Origin: Capra hircus
Taxonomy: Eukaryota; Chordata; Mammalia; Artiodactyla; Bovidae
Reading direction: 5' to 3'
Assembly: GCF_001704415.2 (NCBI RefSeq)
Contig: NC_030808.1
Coordinates: 137,903,089 to 137,967,088, forward strand
DNA length: 64,000 nt
Shown: one piece after another, positions 24,229-35,900 of the stretch
Layout: each line of letters begins with the position of its first letter
Numbering within the stretch: the first letter of the stretch is position 1
Position numbers and translations under genes: made by a program
The notes under the pieces: generated by a model
Seen by the model: only the letters and a program-made list of their open reading frames with translations
What the model was told of the DNA's origin: nothing
Database searches by the model: none

Positions 24229-26076
24229 TACATGTAATAAGCACTAAGTTTTTAATAAAAAAGATTTTAAATAGAATAGTTAATATTATCAGAACTGTGC
24301 CAAGATAATGTAATACCACAAAAAGTTATGGAAATAGCAATAATCTGCTAATAACAGGATTATTTCTATTACATTCTAAATTCAAATTTTAATCTTCATT
24401 TATGCATATTTCACAAAAGAAAACACTAATATTAAGTTTTAGAGTAAATTTTTACTCTTATGTTTTTGTACTTTTATTCCATTACTACATTAAAGTATTG
24501 CCATTTCAAAGAAACATCTACAGCTTCCCAGAAGAACTAGTTTTAATACTGGCAGTCTTCCTGTTCAATACGCACCAATATAAATCTTTTCTTGTCAGAG
24601 ATCTCAATATTAAGTACTCTACACCAGGCTTTTTTGTTCTGTGAACTCTGTTTCACTAAAACTTGCGTTCTCCATTTCCTCTTCGTAACCACAGACACAC
24701 TCAGACTTAAAGATTTATCTTTCTTATGTATATTCTGCGTGCCACCTCTGTCTCTGGAAGACACTTTCCTTCCTGCTGACACTTTCTAAAGCACCTACTC
24801 TGTGCTTGTCACACCAAGTGATAATCCCTAGTACTTACGACTCAGTGTTCTGTATGTGGCACCTCCTCCATGCTGAAGAGATGCTATGAAAACAAGACAC
24901 GGGGGATGAGTAAAGCACCTAAAAATTTCTCCCGGAGGGGCTCTAACTCCGCAGAAAACCTCCTCTGGGAATAATTTTGCCACTGGTTGAGTACTTACTA
25001 TGGTAAAAATAACTATAATACGTTCTGTTATTCCTACCACAACTCTGAGATTTCTCCTTTCAGATGTGAGTGTAACTAGTTCATTGTCTCACACACATGT
25101 AAGAGCTGAGATTTGAATCTCTGTCTGTAGGACTCCATGATGTGAGACTTCCATGCCATCCAGTTTCTCTCTAAACATCTCAGGTTCCTTTTCTCAGAGT
25201 TGGCATTCCTGGCTTCCAGGGGCTGTAGGAGCCCATTCTCACATAACGGAAGAGTCGGGCTGAAGACTGATGGGTCTGGCTTAGGTCACAGGCCTATCTC
25301 GTGAACTAATTACTGGAACTAGGTGATAACAGTGCTTATGATTGGCCATCTGGGGTCGTTGCTTTGATAATGTTTGCTGTATTTTATAATGTTTTGATAT
25401 CTTGGGGCTTTGCATACTGGGAGGAACTGCCTCTCTTAGGTTTAACTAATTCCTCAAGAGAGCAATCAGCGTGCCTATGAGCCCATCTTTGACATGCAGA
25501 CAGAGCAATCCAGAGCCTGTATCCCTAGCCACCCCCTTTCCTGAACTCTCACCAAGCTCACACCAAGCCAATATTCCCCCTGCCCTGTATCACCCCAGAG
25601 CCAGCTTCAGACAATTAGAGACCATCCCGATTGCCCAGAGCCTCCAGAACCACTCATTATTCAGTCCTAAACCTGCTTAACTGCTTACGTTGCCTCACTC
25701 ATTCCTCCCCACAAAAACCGCCATAGTGACTTTTGTCTGCGCTTTCCCTGCATGCCTCCTGCCTCCTGCCTAATCCAGTGCTACCCCCATGTGGCCCCCT
25801 TGTGTGGCAGGACATGGGTTCAGTCCTTTGGGGAGCTGTGAATAATCAACTCTTCTTTCAAAGGCAGTTGTCTCTGGTCATCTTACCTACCTCCCTATAC
25901 AGACCAAATCCTGGTGCATTCACAATAGTCCTGTGCCCATAGAAGCAGGAGAAAAGACGATCCAGATGAGTCGGTTCAACCGTCCATCTCTGTAAGGTGA
26001 CTGTGCATATAACTGTTTCGATCTAAGAGTCTGGCACTCGGAGGACATGGTATTGATAGGGATACAGTAGTAGGTC

Positions 26077-26285
26077 CACCCACTCCAGTATTCTTGGGCT
26101 TCCATGGTGGCTCAGACAGTAAAGAACCTGCCTGCACTGGGAGAGATCTCCCCTGGAGGAGGGCATGGCAACCCACTCCAGTATTCTTCCCTGGAGAATC
26201 CCCATGGACAGAGGAGCCTGGTGGGCTACAGTGCATGGGGTCACAAAGAGTCAGACACAACTGAGTGACTAAGTACAACACAGCA
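26077..26285 (+). mobile_element. Bov-tA SINE, sense
   Basis: Head GGCTTCCATGGTGGCTCAGA near 26097, body with GGCATGGCAACCCACTCCAG, and tail near ACTAAGTACAACACAGCA. A partial extra unit precedes the head. Confidence 0.8.
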
Positions 26286-26529
26286 TCTCAACTATCAGGC
26301 AAAGCATCCCCATAAGGAAGCCGGGAGCGGGCACTATTCTGAGGGCCCAGTAAACATCAGCCCTGAGACAAGTCTGCTGATAGATGTGTGCCACCTGGAG
26401 GTGGTGCCTGAAAATGCTGCCACAGGGTTTTGTGGGTCAGTCTTTGGGAAGCTGCCCTGAGCCTCAGATGTAATATGAGAAGCAGAAGCGAGGGTCAAAA
26501 ATCAGCTGATGGTTGTACCAGTAAAATGA

Positions 26530-26650
26530 TCCAGATTGTGAGCTCTATAACTGCAGGTACCATGTCTGTTTCTCTTTTCCCTGTATCCTTAGCATCCAGA
26601 GCATGGTGGAGGCTCAATGAATCCTTGTCAAATAACTGCATAGATGAATG
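26530..26650 (+). repeat. L2 or MIR3 3' end (old)
   Basis: Pattern ACCATGTCTGT...CTGTATCC...AGCATCCAGAGCATGGTGGAGGCTCAATGAAT, typical of the L2/MIR3 3' end. The exact family is uncertain. Confidence 0.5.
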
Positions 26651-26789
26651 TCACCAAGACTCAAGAAGCAGAATCATAATGAAGCAGAAACAAAGACTAG
26701 AAATCAATAAAGAGTGTGAGAACACAGAAGCTAGGGGTAGGGCAGGAAGCAGGAAGCCTGTTGACTTCCAGCTTAGAGGTCAAAAGGAT

Positions 26790-27020
26790 GCATTTGGGTC
26801 CCACCTCCACCATCTAGGTAGATGATCTTAGCCTCAGTTTCCTCGTGGATAAAATGGACACAATCATAGCATCACCTTCACAGGCTCATTCTAAGAATTA
26901 AATGAGATCATGTATGTTAAGAGCTTGGCATACAGTTCAGTTCAGTTCAGTTCAGTTGCTCAGTCGTGTCCAACTCTTTGCAACCCCATGAATTGCAGCA
27001 GCACTCTGTAAATATTAATC
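26790..27020 (+). repeat. MIR SINE interrupted by a BovB tip
   Basis: MIR blocks CCTCAGTTTCCTCGTGGAT and GAGCTTGGCATACAG to 26934, then CACTCTGTAAATATT after the inserted tip (26935-27000). Confidence 0.65.
26935..27000 (-). mobile_element. BovB 3' tip, antisense, 66 bp
   Basis: (GTTCA)n followed by about 40 bases of reversed BovB end (GCTCAGTCGTGTCCAACTC), then it stops. Sits inside a MIR. No clear TSD. Confidence 0.8.
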
Positions 27021-27282
27021 CTTGTTCTTCATGGCAACGGAGGAATCTTACTAGCTGGCAGCTTACAGTGGAGAGCTTCTTAGATAATTGTGACCTTGAA
27101 GCTGCTCGTCTTTTTCACTGTGGTGTTAGGAACTTTACCAGAACTGGGACTTAGACACGGGCAGCAAGACTGAAGCTAAGTGTGAGATTTCATGTATTTC
27201 AAACCAGTGGTGACCCATGAAAACACAGTACCAGTCTCACCCCAGAGGCAGAGGCTGATTAAAATCATATGTAAACCCAAAA

Positions 27283-27316
27283 CAACTGAGCGACTGAACT
27301 GAACTGAATTGAACTG
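27283..27316 (+). mobile_element. BovB micro-insertion, sense, about 34 bp
   Basis: CAACTGAGCGACTGAACTGA and the following repeats are the extreme BovB 3' end. A perfect 10-bp TSD, AAACCCAAAA (27273-27282 and 27317-27326), shows that it is a complete, extremely 5'-truncated insertion. Confidence 0.85.
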
Positions 27317-27534
27317 AAACCCAAAAAGAGTGAGAAAGAGGAGGGATGGTTGCAGCCCTCACAGGACCATCTGTTTTCTTTCTCTCCTCTCATGAAAGAT
27401 ATCAGCTGACTCATCTTTTTCCCACAGGCCTTTCTCTGCTCTCCCCTCTAGGTCAGCAAACCCCATGTTTAGGCCTTTAACGTGTAAGTACTCGGATCAC
27501 ACTGTTCTAATACAGCTTCCTCTCCTCCGTGCAG

Positions 27535-27594
27535 ATACACAAGATGCATTCTTTCTTGGACTACATCATGGGTGGCTGCCAAATCCAGTTTACA
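27535..27594 (+). CDS. CPNE4: CPNE4 exon: linker into A domain
   Basis: 60 bases, 20 codons, phase 0 at both ends, about residues 290-309. Acceptor CGTGCAG, donor GTGAGT. Encodes IHKMHSFLDYIMGGCQIQFT, which links C2B to the A domain and ends in the first beta strand of that domain (QIQFT, continued as VAIDFT in the next exon). The strand is split by the intron just before the metal-binding loop. Copines share the FLDYI.GGCQI pattern. No anomaly seen. Confidence 0.94.
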
Positions 27595-27736
27595 GTGAGT
27601 TGTTTGTTTGTTCTTACTCAGGGAGCAAGGTTGGAGGGCAGTGCTGGGTGTGGGGCACAAGGACCCACAGTCTGTTAAGACCCTGGGTTGGCTTTGCTCA
27701 GGTCTCACCACTGAAATGTCATACAGTAACATCTCT

Positions 27737-28265
27737 GACCAACCTAGACAGCATATTAAAAAGCAGAGACATTACTTTGCCAACAAAGTTCCATCTAGTC
27801 AAGGCTATGGTTTTTCCAGTGGTCATGTATGGATGTGAAAGATGGACTGTGAAGAAAGCTGAGTGCCAAAGAATTGATGCTTTCAAACTGTGGTGTTGGA
27901 GAAGACTCTTGAGAGTCCCTTGGACTGCAAGGAGATCCAACCAGTCCATTCTAAAGGAGATCAGCCCTGGGTTTTCTTTGGAAGGACTGATACTAAAGCT
28001 GAAACTCCAATACTTTGGCCACTTCATGTGAAGAGCTGATTCATTGGAAAAGACCCTGATGCTGGGAGGGGTTGGGGGCAGGAGGAGAAAGGGATGACAG
28101 AGGATGAGATGGCTGGATGGCATCACCGACTCAATGGACATGAGTTTGAGTGAACTCCAGGAGTTGGTGATGGACAGGGAGGCCTGGCACGCTGTGATTC
28201 ATGGGGTCGCAGAGTCAGACACGACTGAGTGACTACACTGCACTGAACTGAACTGAACTGAACTG
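27737..28265 (+). mobile_element. BovB 3' end, sense, with TSD
   Basis: Runs from GACCAACCTAGACAGCATAT to the GAACT tip. A perfect 9-bp TSD, AACATCTCT, occurs at 27728-27736 and 28266-28274. It begins only 142 bases after a CPNE4 donor site and lies in the gene's sense direction. Confidence 0.88.
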
Positions 28266-29741
28266 AACATCTCTTTACAATGAGGTCACACTTCTGTTTA
28301 CCCCATGACTATTTTTTCAGCATCTTATCAGGAAATGCATGCCATTCAACCTCAGAGGGTTTGGGGAACCAGTATATTATGCTTTCCATTCTTTCAGTAA
28401 CTGCAGGAGGCAGGAGGTAGTGGCTGGGTTGCCAGATTCCACCACTGGGTGAAAAGGGTTGGGGAAGGAGTGAACTGTGCTAAAACGTCCCACTGAACCA
28501 TGGCTGACATCTTGGCTGTGTTCATTTGGACAGAACACAAGCTTACATGTCGAGCCCAATGGTCAGTGCCAAGAGTAAGCCATTTAGATGACTCATCAGA
28601 CAATGAAAAAGGGAATTCCAAAAGACTGGAGAACTAATCTGTCAATGTTGAGAAATAGAATTAATGAGCGGACTAAGGATCTTCTCCTACATGGAATCTG
28701 TGAGCCCATGGGATTTGTACACTCCTAATAATGTATTTGGTGGTGGGCTGGGTCTTTTTTAAGTGTCTGGGTGGGCCAAATTTATAAGTCCACCTGCCCT
28801 GGAAAAATTTTCTGTCAGTGGCTTCATATTCAAAATCCTCCTAGTTTCCAGCAGACATGACCTGCAAAAAGAGAATACCCAGATGACAAGAAATAATCTG
28901 TGAAAACCTGTGGGAAAGTCATATGGATGTAAACAAGTTGTGCAGCATCTGTGCCCCATCTTACAGAAGCGTACTTGTGAAACTCAGCCCTATTTAGCTC
29001 CCTAGATGGGCTCAATCATGTGAGGAAGGCAAAGAAAATGGTTTGAGCCCAAGAGAGTCGACTGGACCAATGTGTTCCTGAGACATAAGGTAGTGGAACC
29101 CAAAGGATTAGAGGGGGGTTCTCCAAGGGGATGAGATAAGGCCTCTCCCTAGATAGAGGCTGGGCTTTTGCTATAACCTACCTACGTCCTGCCTAAACTC
29201 AGGCCATTGTTCATTTGCCACTGAATACTTATGGGAGTTAATTATAGATTATGGTCATTTCTCTAAGGTCTAAGGTGCTCTAAAGGCACACCCATAGCGC
29301 ACCCCACCCCCATACACACACTGGCGTGTTTAGAAGGTAGTAACCATGTGCATTGTGGGCAAACACCCCGACCTCTGTCTGTCCTGGGCACTTGGAGGAG
29401 CCAGCAATGTCACAGAGGAGACAGTGTCCCATGATCTTAGGCAAAGGGCTGGTTTCAGGAAACTATTCATAGATTTTCAAGTGAAAGCTCTATTGATTTG
29501 GGTCTGTTTTAGGTTCTATAGATCCCATGCTTTTGGACAACTCTTTAGTCAACCTTCAGGGGTTTGCTTTGCCCTTGGGCTGCAAAGAATCAGCCCCAGT
29601 GAAAACTGGAAGTTTGAGCCCAGATGGTTTCCAGCTCTACACCCTGGCTCACAGAGGAGAGAGGAGGTCATGTGGTCCCCCTGACCCAAGGAGATTATTC
29701 TTCTGGAGTTGCTCTCCCCTCCTTCTCACTTTTTTAAAAAG

Positions 29742-29778
29742 TGCTTGAGTAATAAGAAATTACTTGAGTAATAAGAAA
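29742..29778 (+). repeat. 19-base tandem duplicate; also left arm of a long-range inverted repeat
   Basis: CTTGAGTAATAAGAAA occurs at 29744-29759 and again at 29763-29778. The 21 bases 29742-29762 recur perfectly in reverse complement at 31012-31032. Confidence 0.9.
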
Positions 29779-29817
29779 CCCATTTTTTAAAACTAGTTAC
29801 TTGCCAATTACACTTTT

Positions 29818-30070
29818 TATTTTTAAACTTTATTTATTTTGGCTGCACTGGGTCTTTGTTGCTATGTGTGGGCTTTCTCTAGTTGCGGCAAGTGGAGGCT
29901 ACTCTTCATTGCAGTGCACGGGTTTCTCATTGAGGTGACTTCAGTAGTTGTGGCTAGCAGGCTCTAGAGCATGGGCTTACCTGCATGTGGAATCTTCCTG
30001 GAGCAGGGATCAAACCTGCATCCCCTGCTTTGGCAGGCAGATACTTAACCACTGGATCACCAGCTGTCCC
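29818..30070 (-). mobile_element. CHR-type tRNA-derived SINE, antisense
   Basis: TTTATTTTGGCTGCACTGGG, AGTTGCGGCAAGTGG, and GCAGATACTTAACCACTGG near the end are hallmarks of the older cetartiodactyl CHR SINE in reverse. Diverged. Confidence 0.75.
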
Positions 30071-30267
30071 AATCTTCTCACTTTCACTGACCCTCCCCAA
30101 CTGGGAGGGACCACCTCAGTGGTTATCACCACTGCTTCCTCAGCCTCCACTTCTCAGCCCTCCAGCATCCACAGAGGGACCTGCAGGAAGTCTGCAGTGA
30201 GTGAGGAGCAAGACCTCTGAAGAGGGAGAGCAGGTGCAGATAAATCCCAAGGAGAAGGGGCCAGACC

Positions 30268-30860
30268 ATAGTTCAGTTCAGTTCAGTCACTCAGTCGTGT
30301 CCGACTCTTTGCAACCCCATGAATCGCAGCATGCCAGGCCTCCCTGTCCATCACCAACTCCCGGAGTTCACTCAGACTCACATCCATCGAGTTGGTGATG
30401 CCATCCAGCCATCTCATCCTCTGTCGTCCCCTTCTCCTCCTGCCCCCAATCCCTCCCAGCATCAAAGTCTTTTCCAGTGAGTCAACTCTTCGCATGAGGT
30501 GGCCAAAGTACTGGAGCTTCAGCTTTAGCATCATTCCTTCCAAAGAAATCCCAGGGCTGATCTCCTTCAGAATGGACTGGTTGGATCTCCTTGCAGTCCA
30601 AGGGACTCTCAAGAGTCTTCTCCAACACCACAGTTCAAAAGCATCAATTCTTCGGTGCTCAGCTTTCTTCACAGTCCAATTCTCACATCCATACATGACT
30701 ACTGGAAAAACCATAGCCTTGACTAGACAGACCTTAGTTGGCAAAGTAATGTCTCTGCTTTTGAATATGCTATCCAGGTTGGTCATAACTTTTCTTCCAA
30801 GGAGTAAGCGTCTTTTAAATTCATGGCTGCAGTCACCATCTGCAGTGATTTTGGAGCCCC
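30268..30860 (-). mobile_element. BovB 3' end, antisense, young-looking
   Basis: Starts at (GTTCA)n and ends inside the reverse transcriptase region near GTGATTTTGGAGCCC. Retains an open frame of 167 codons (30786-30283, reverse strand) for the ORF C-terminus. No TSD found. Confidence 0.85.
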
Positions 30861-31011
30861 CAAAAAAAGCAGTGCCTAAAACAAAATGCTTCCTCCTGGA
30901 GGGCTCCAGGCCAGGGATGCAGGAGAAGGTTCTAGGTGTTCTACTTTGAGGTTTCTGTTAAAGAACGCATAACAACCACCTCATTGTCATTTTCCTCTAA
31001 AATTAAGTCAA

Positions 31012-31032
31012 TAATTTCTTATTACTCAAGCA
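31012..31032 (-). repeat. Right arm of 21-bp inverted repeat
   Basis: Exact reverse complement of 29742-29762. The match ends sharply on both sides. Confidence 0.9.
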
Positions 31033-32790
31033 TTGCCAGCTAATGTAAATTATAAGCTGTAATGCATACTATTATTAACAATTGACCTGCCTTACTTAAT
31101 TTGGCTTATAAGTATTTATCATCTGCCCAGTCATTTCATTGAAGCCATCTGGATAAATGAAGCGAACTTTGCAGAGGGATCAGAAATGAGAACAGGGCTT
31201 CCTGGTATGGAGATGAACAGAAGAGAGGAAGTGAGGTCCAGGATGACTCAAATGTTTTGTGCCTGAAGACAAAGCATGTTGACCCCATTCATAGAAATAT
31301 GGAAGTCAAGATTAGCCACCAAACAGCAGAATGAACTTCCCCAAAGATGTGGTGGGGGTGTTTTCAGGTATCCCAGTGAGATGGCATTTATAAATATGGC
31401 CCTTGGTTTCAGGAGAGAGGTGGAAGCTGCACATATATAGGTCTGGAGGAGATAGCTAAAGAGAAGACAGAAAGATAGGGGGCCTGGTAACAGAATGCCA
31501 TGGAAAATCTGCATTCAGCAACAGGGGAAAGAGGAGCCAACAGTAAGATAAGATGCACCAGAGAAAAAGGTCCCAGAGGAGGCAGTAACTCAGATGATCA
31601 GGAGAAGGTCTTACAGGATCAAGAACAATAATCTCATATGCTAAAGAAAAGATAAGGTGAAGAATGAAAACCAGTGACTGAGCCATGTTATGAGTAAGCA
31701 CAAGTCATCTTCAGAAGAGCAACTTCAGCAGAATGAGACCGTAGGCCCAGGTTTTGGGGTGTAACAGACAGTGAGGATGTGAACACAGTGGGTATATCTA
31801 CTCGATCAAGACAGCCAACAAAGGAAAAACAAGAGGCGGAAAGTAGGTGCCAACCTGAGGATGAGAAGAGGGGAATTTTAAGTAATAAAATAAGCAGAAA
31901 AGATCCCAAGGAGGGAAGCAGATAAAGGATGCTAAAAAGAGCCCCCATCAGTGATTCTTCCTCTTTTTCGGTCCCATGGACCACTTGAAATCTGACACAA
32001 GAGCTATAGCCACTCACTGGAAAGTGCACACACTCCATCCCACACACAACTACAGGATGCCCTTGGGCACCCGTGAGGACAACCTTTGTTCCTCGTGTGA
32101 ATTCTTGAGTCATAAGGACTCTGGAGCAACAGTCATGTCATGGTCTTGGGAGAGCTGGGCAGAGGTTAGCAGACATTGAGGGAGAGAGATTGGGTTCCAT
32201 ACATTTGGCACATGGCACAGCAGCCAAAAGAAAACCAGATACTAGAATTTCACCTACAAAATCAATAGTTTAGACAGCATAGATGAGGCCAGACTCCATA
32301 AGATATCTGGAAAGACAATGGTAAAAGAATTAAATGTTTCCGTTGAAAGTTATTGCCTTTCCAGATACGAAAAACGTTCATTGTAAGATGGATTTTCATG
32401 GAATCAGGTTGTAAGTAACACAAACGTCCTACAATAAGGTAATGGCTATATAAATTGTTGTAGCTCATTTAAGTGGACTATGATAAAGCCATTTTAAGTG
32501 ATAATTATAATGATTTGTAATCACGTGAGGATATGTTAATGTCATTAAGTGAAGAAAAAGAGAATATAAAGCAAAGCTACCCTATGATTACAACTATGTT
32601 AAACATCTTTATGTATTATATATATTTTTACATATAAAATTTTAAAATATTTTGTATTTATATATATGTAAAACTAAAAAGGAAAAATATGACTTACTGA
32701 ACTAGTAGAATCCTGAGTGGTCATTTTTCTCTTATTATATTCAGATGACCCTTTTTATTATTTGTATTTTTTTTTATTAAAAGGGGTGTT

Positions 32791-32955
32791 GCTGGGACTT
32801 CCCTGATGGTCCAGTGGTTGGGACTTTGCCTTCCAATGCACGGGATGGGGGTTCAATCCCTGGGCAGGGAGCTTAGATGCCACATGCTTTGTGTCCAGGG
32901 AACCAAAGCATAAAACAGAAACAATATTGTTAAAAATTCAATAAAGGCTTTAAAA
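32791..32955 (+). mobile_element. CHR-type SINE, sense
   Basis: GGGACTTCCCTGATGGTCCA head, GGTTCAATCCCTGGGCAGGG box-B-like region, then an AATAAAGG-rich end. Confidence 0.75.
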
Positions 32956-34200
32956 ATGGCCCACATCAAAAAGGGCAAGTATCACTTTTCATTATCTCTG
33001 ATTTTATTATCTATTTTTAATAATATGACATAACAAGCTAAATGGCTAAGCTTGAAGATTAGCCTTCAAGCCTAAGAAAAGATCACCTATTAAAGGTCCT
33101 CTCATGTCATCTTTTCTGACCTTAATACACTTAGGATATCCTATGCCCACACTATGTCTCAGTTTAGTTTTAAATCCTGATTTTAAATGCCAGACTAAAT
33201 AGTGGGGACTCTTGTGTAGACCTCTGAGACATGAGACTGAGTCCTGGGTTGAAGAGGAGAATGTTTTGCACGTTCCAGGAAGTGAACCAGGCAGGTTCTT
33301 TCTCATCTTGTCTTGGTTCCTATTTCTTTCCTGCTATGGAGTTTTGAGGAGGCAAAAAAGCACAAGAATTATATGTGTTATTTAAGAAATGGTCCAAACT
33401 GAACAGTATCACCACCTATAAGGCTCGTCGTATAGGCCCAAACTGTAAACAGACTTAAAAACGAACAGCTGCCCTATAGCAGATGATATCACAAAGATTT
33501 CAGAGAGATCAGACAACTAACCAGAGATGGGTTCACAGCAGCTTTCCCAAAAAAGCATCCAGGTGGGTCTTAAATGGCCCAATTGTCAGAGGCAGGGAAG
33601 GGATCTGAGGCATGGGCTCAGTTCAGGTGAGAAGCTAAAAATATCCAAGGAAGGATAACATCGTTAGCGTCCAGCCTTTTTCAGAAGCAGTTCCTCACAC
33701 TGGGGACTTGGCAGCGTAGAGAAAGTAAGCACTTTGCTCTCATACTTTACAAGATTTTACAAAACTGCTCCATGGCTCTGCTTAATGAACATCGAGGCCT
33801 CCTGGGCAGAAGGGGAAACAAAGGAGGCCTGCTCTGGGGCTGCCCACTGGGAAGACGGAGTGCACACCAGAACTGCAGGCTTTCCTAAATGCTTCATAGC
33901 AGAAGAGGAAAACAATAGCTCTGCAAGCCTGCCACATTCAGGAAGCCAGGAATCAAGAGCCTCCTCCACAAACTGGCATTTTTCAGTCATTTTCATGCTT
34001 TTATTTCTCAACTTAGTCCCATCTTTCACAGCCTCCCTGTTGCTTTTTAAAATTAAACCCAACCTTTCTCTCTGTTCTCTTGCACTCATGCTAACTTAAA
34101 GAGCACAGAGAATTCGTGGTAGAAGACCACCTCCTGAAGACAAAATTCTTATCTCCAGCCTCATCAGGGAGACTTTAGGAACCATCACTTGCTGGCGCGG

Positions 34201-34258
34201 CGGGGGGAGAGGGGGGGAATCTTTGAGCTGCCTTGGGGGGGAATCTTTGAGCAGCCTT
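34201..34258. repeat. G-rich 24-bp tandem duplicate
   Basis: Unit of seven G plus AATCTTTGAGCTGCCTT at 34211-34234 and 34235-34258, with one change (CTG/CAG). A further G6 run is at 34202-34207. The G runs on this strand could form a quadruplex. Confidence 0.85.
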
Positions 34259-34299
34259 GTACCTGAGACTGTCTGTTTACTGTCAAGTCAAATGATAAA

Positions 34300-35900
34300 G
34301 TGAGACGAGGTAGCCGAGAACTGTACAAAAAGATCTTAATGACCCAGATAACCATGATGGTGTGATCACTCATCTAGAGCTAGACATCTTGGAGGAAGTG
34401 TGAAGTCAAGTGGGCCTTAGGAAGCATCACTACAAACAAAGCTAGTGGAGGTGATGGAATTCCAGTTGAGCTATTTCAAACCCTAAAAGATCATGCTGTG
34501 AAAGTGCTGCACTCATTATGCCAGCAAATTTGGAAAACTCAGCAGTGGCCATAGGACTGGAAAAGGTCAGTTTTCATTCCAATCCCAAAGAAAGGCAATG
34601 CCAAAGAATCCTCAAACTACTGCACAATTGCAGTCATCTCACATGCTAGCAAAGTAATGCTCAAAATTCTCCAAGCTAGGCTTCAAGAGTATGTGAACCG
34701 AGAACTTCCAGATGTTCAAGCTGTTTTTAGAAAAGGCAGAGGAACCAGAGATCAAATTGCCAACATCCACTGGATCATTGAAAAATCAAGAGAATTCCAG
34801 GAAAATATCTACTTCCACTTCATTGACTGCACTAAAACCTCTGATTGTGTGGATCACAACAAACTGTGGAAAATTCTTTGGGAGACAGGAATACCAAGCC
34901 ACCTTACCTGCCTCCTGAGAAACCTGTATGCAGGTCAAGAAGCAACTGTTAGAACCAGATATGAAAAAACAGACTGGTTCCAAATTGGGAAAGGAGTACA
35001 TCAGGGCTGTATATTGTGACCCTGCTTATTTAACTTATATGCAGAGTACATCATGCAAAATGCTGGGCTGGATGAAGCACAAGCTGGAATCAAGATTGCT
35101 GGGAGAAATATGAATACCCTCAGATATGCAGATGACACCACCATTATGGCAGAAAGCGAAGAGGAACTAAAGAGCATCTTGATGAAAGTGAAAGAGGAGA
35201 GTGAAAAAACTGGCTTAAAACTCAACATTCAAAAAACTAAGATCATGGCATCTGGTCCCATCACTTCATGGGAAATAGATGGGGGAAAAAAATGGAAACA
35301 GTGACAGACTTTATTTTCTTGGACTTCAAAATCACTGCAGGTGTTGTCTACAGCCATGAAATTAAAAGATGTTTGCCCCTTGGAAGAAAAGCTATGACCA
35401 ATCTAGACAGCATGTTAAAAAGCAGAGACATTACTTTGCCGACAAAGGTCTGTCTAGTCAAACCTGTGGTTTTTCCTGTGGTCATGTATGGATGTGAGAG
35501 TTGGACTATAAAGAAAGCTGAGTGCCGAAGGATTGATGCTTTTGAACTGTGATGCTGGAGAAAACTCTTGAGAGTCCCTTGGACTACAAGGAGATCAAAC
35601 CAGTCAATCCTAAAGGAAATCAACCCTAAATATTCATTGGAAGGACTGATGCTGAAGCTGAAACTCCAATATTTTGCCCACCTGATGTGAAGAGCTGACT
35701 CGTTAGAAAAGACCCTGATGCTGGGAAAGATTGAAGGCAGGAAGAGAAGGGGACGACAGAGGATAAGATGATTGGATGGCATCACTGGCTCAAGGGACAT
35801 GAGTCTGAGCAAGCTCCAGGAGTTGGTAAAGGACAGGGAAGCCTGCCATACAGGAGTCCATGAACTGGACACAACTGAGTGACTGAACAACTACAACAAC
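34300..35900 (+). mobile_element. BovB, sense, about 1.6 kb, with TSD
   Basis: 5'-truncated in the reverse transcriptase region, ending TGAACAACTACAACAAC. A perfect 10-bp TSD, AAATGATAAA, occurs at 34290-34299 and 35901-35910. Open pieces are short (120 codons at 34657-35019), with the YADDT motif near 35123. Confidence 0.88.

Larger units (their letters stand above)
23587..27534 (+). other. CPNE4: CPNE4 intron, 3,948 bases
   Basis: GT at 23587, AG at 27533-27534. Contains two SINEs, an L2/MIR3-like piece, a MIR and two very short BovB tips. 24229-26076 shows nothing I recognise. Confidence 0.8.

Noticed and set aside
26935..28265. (GAACT)n and (GTTCA)n runs as simple microsatellites
   Set aside because: In every case they continue into BovB 3' sequence, so they are the element's tip.
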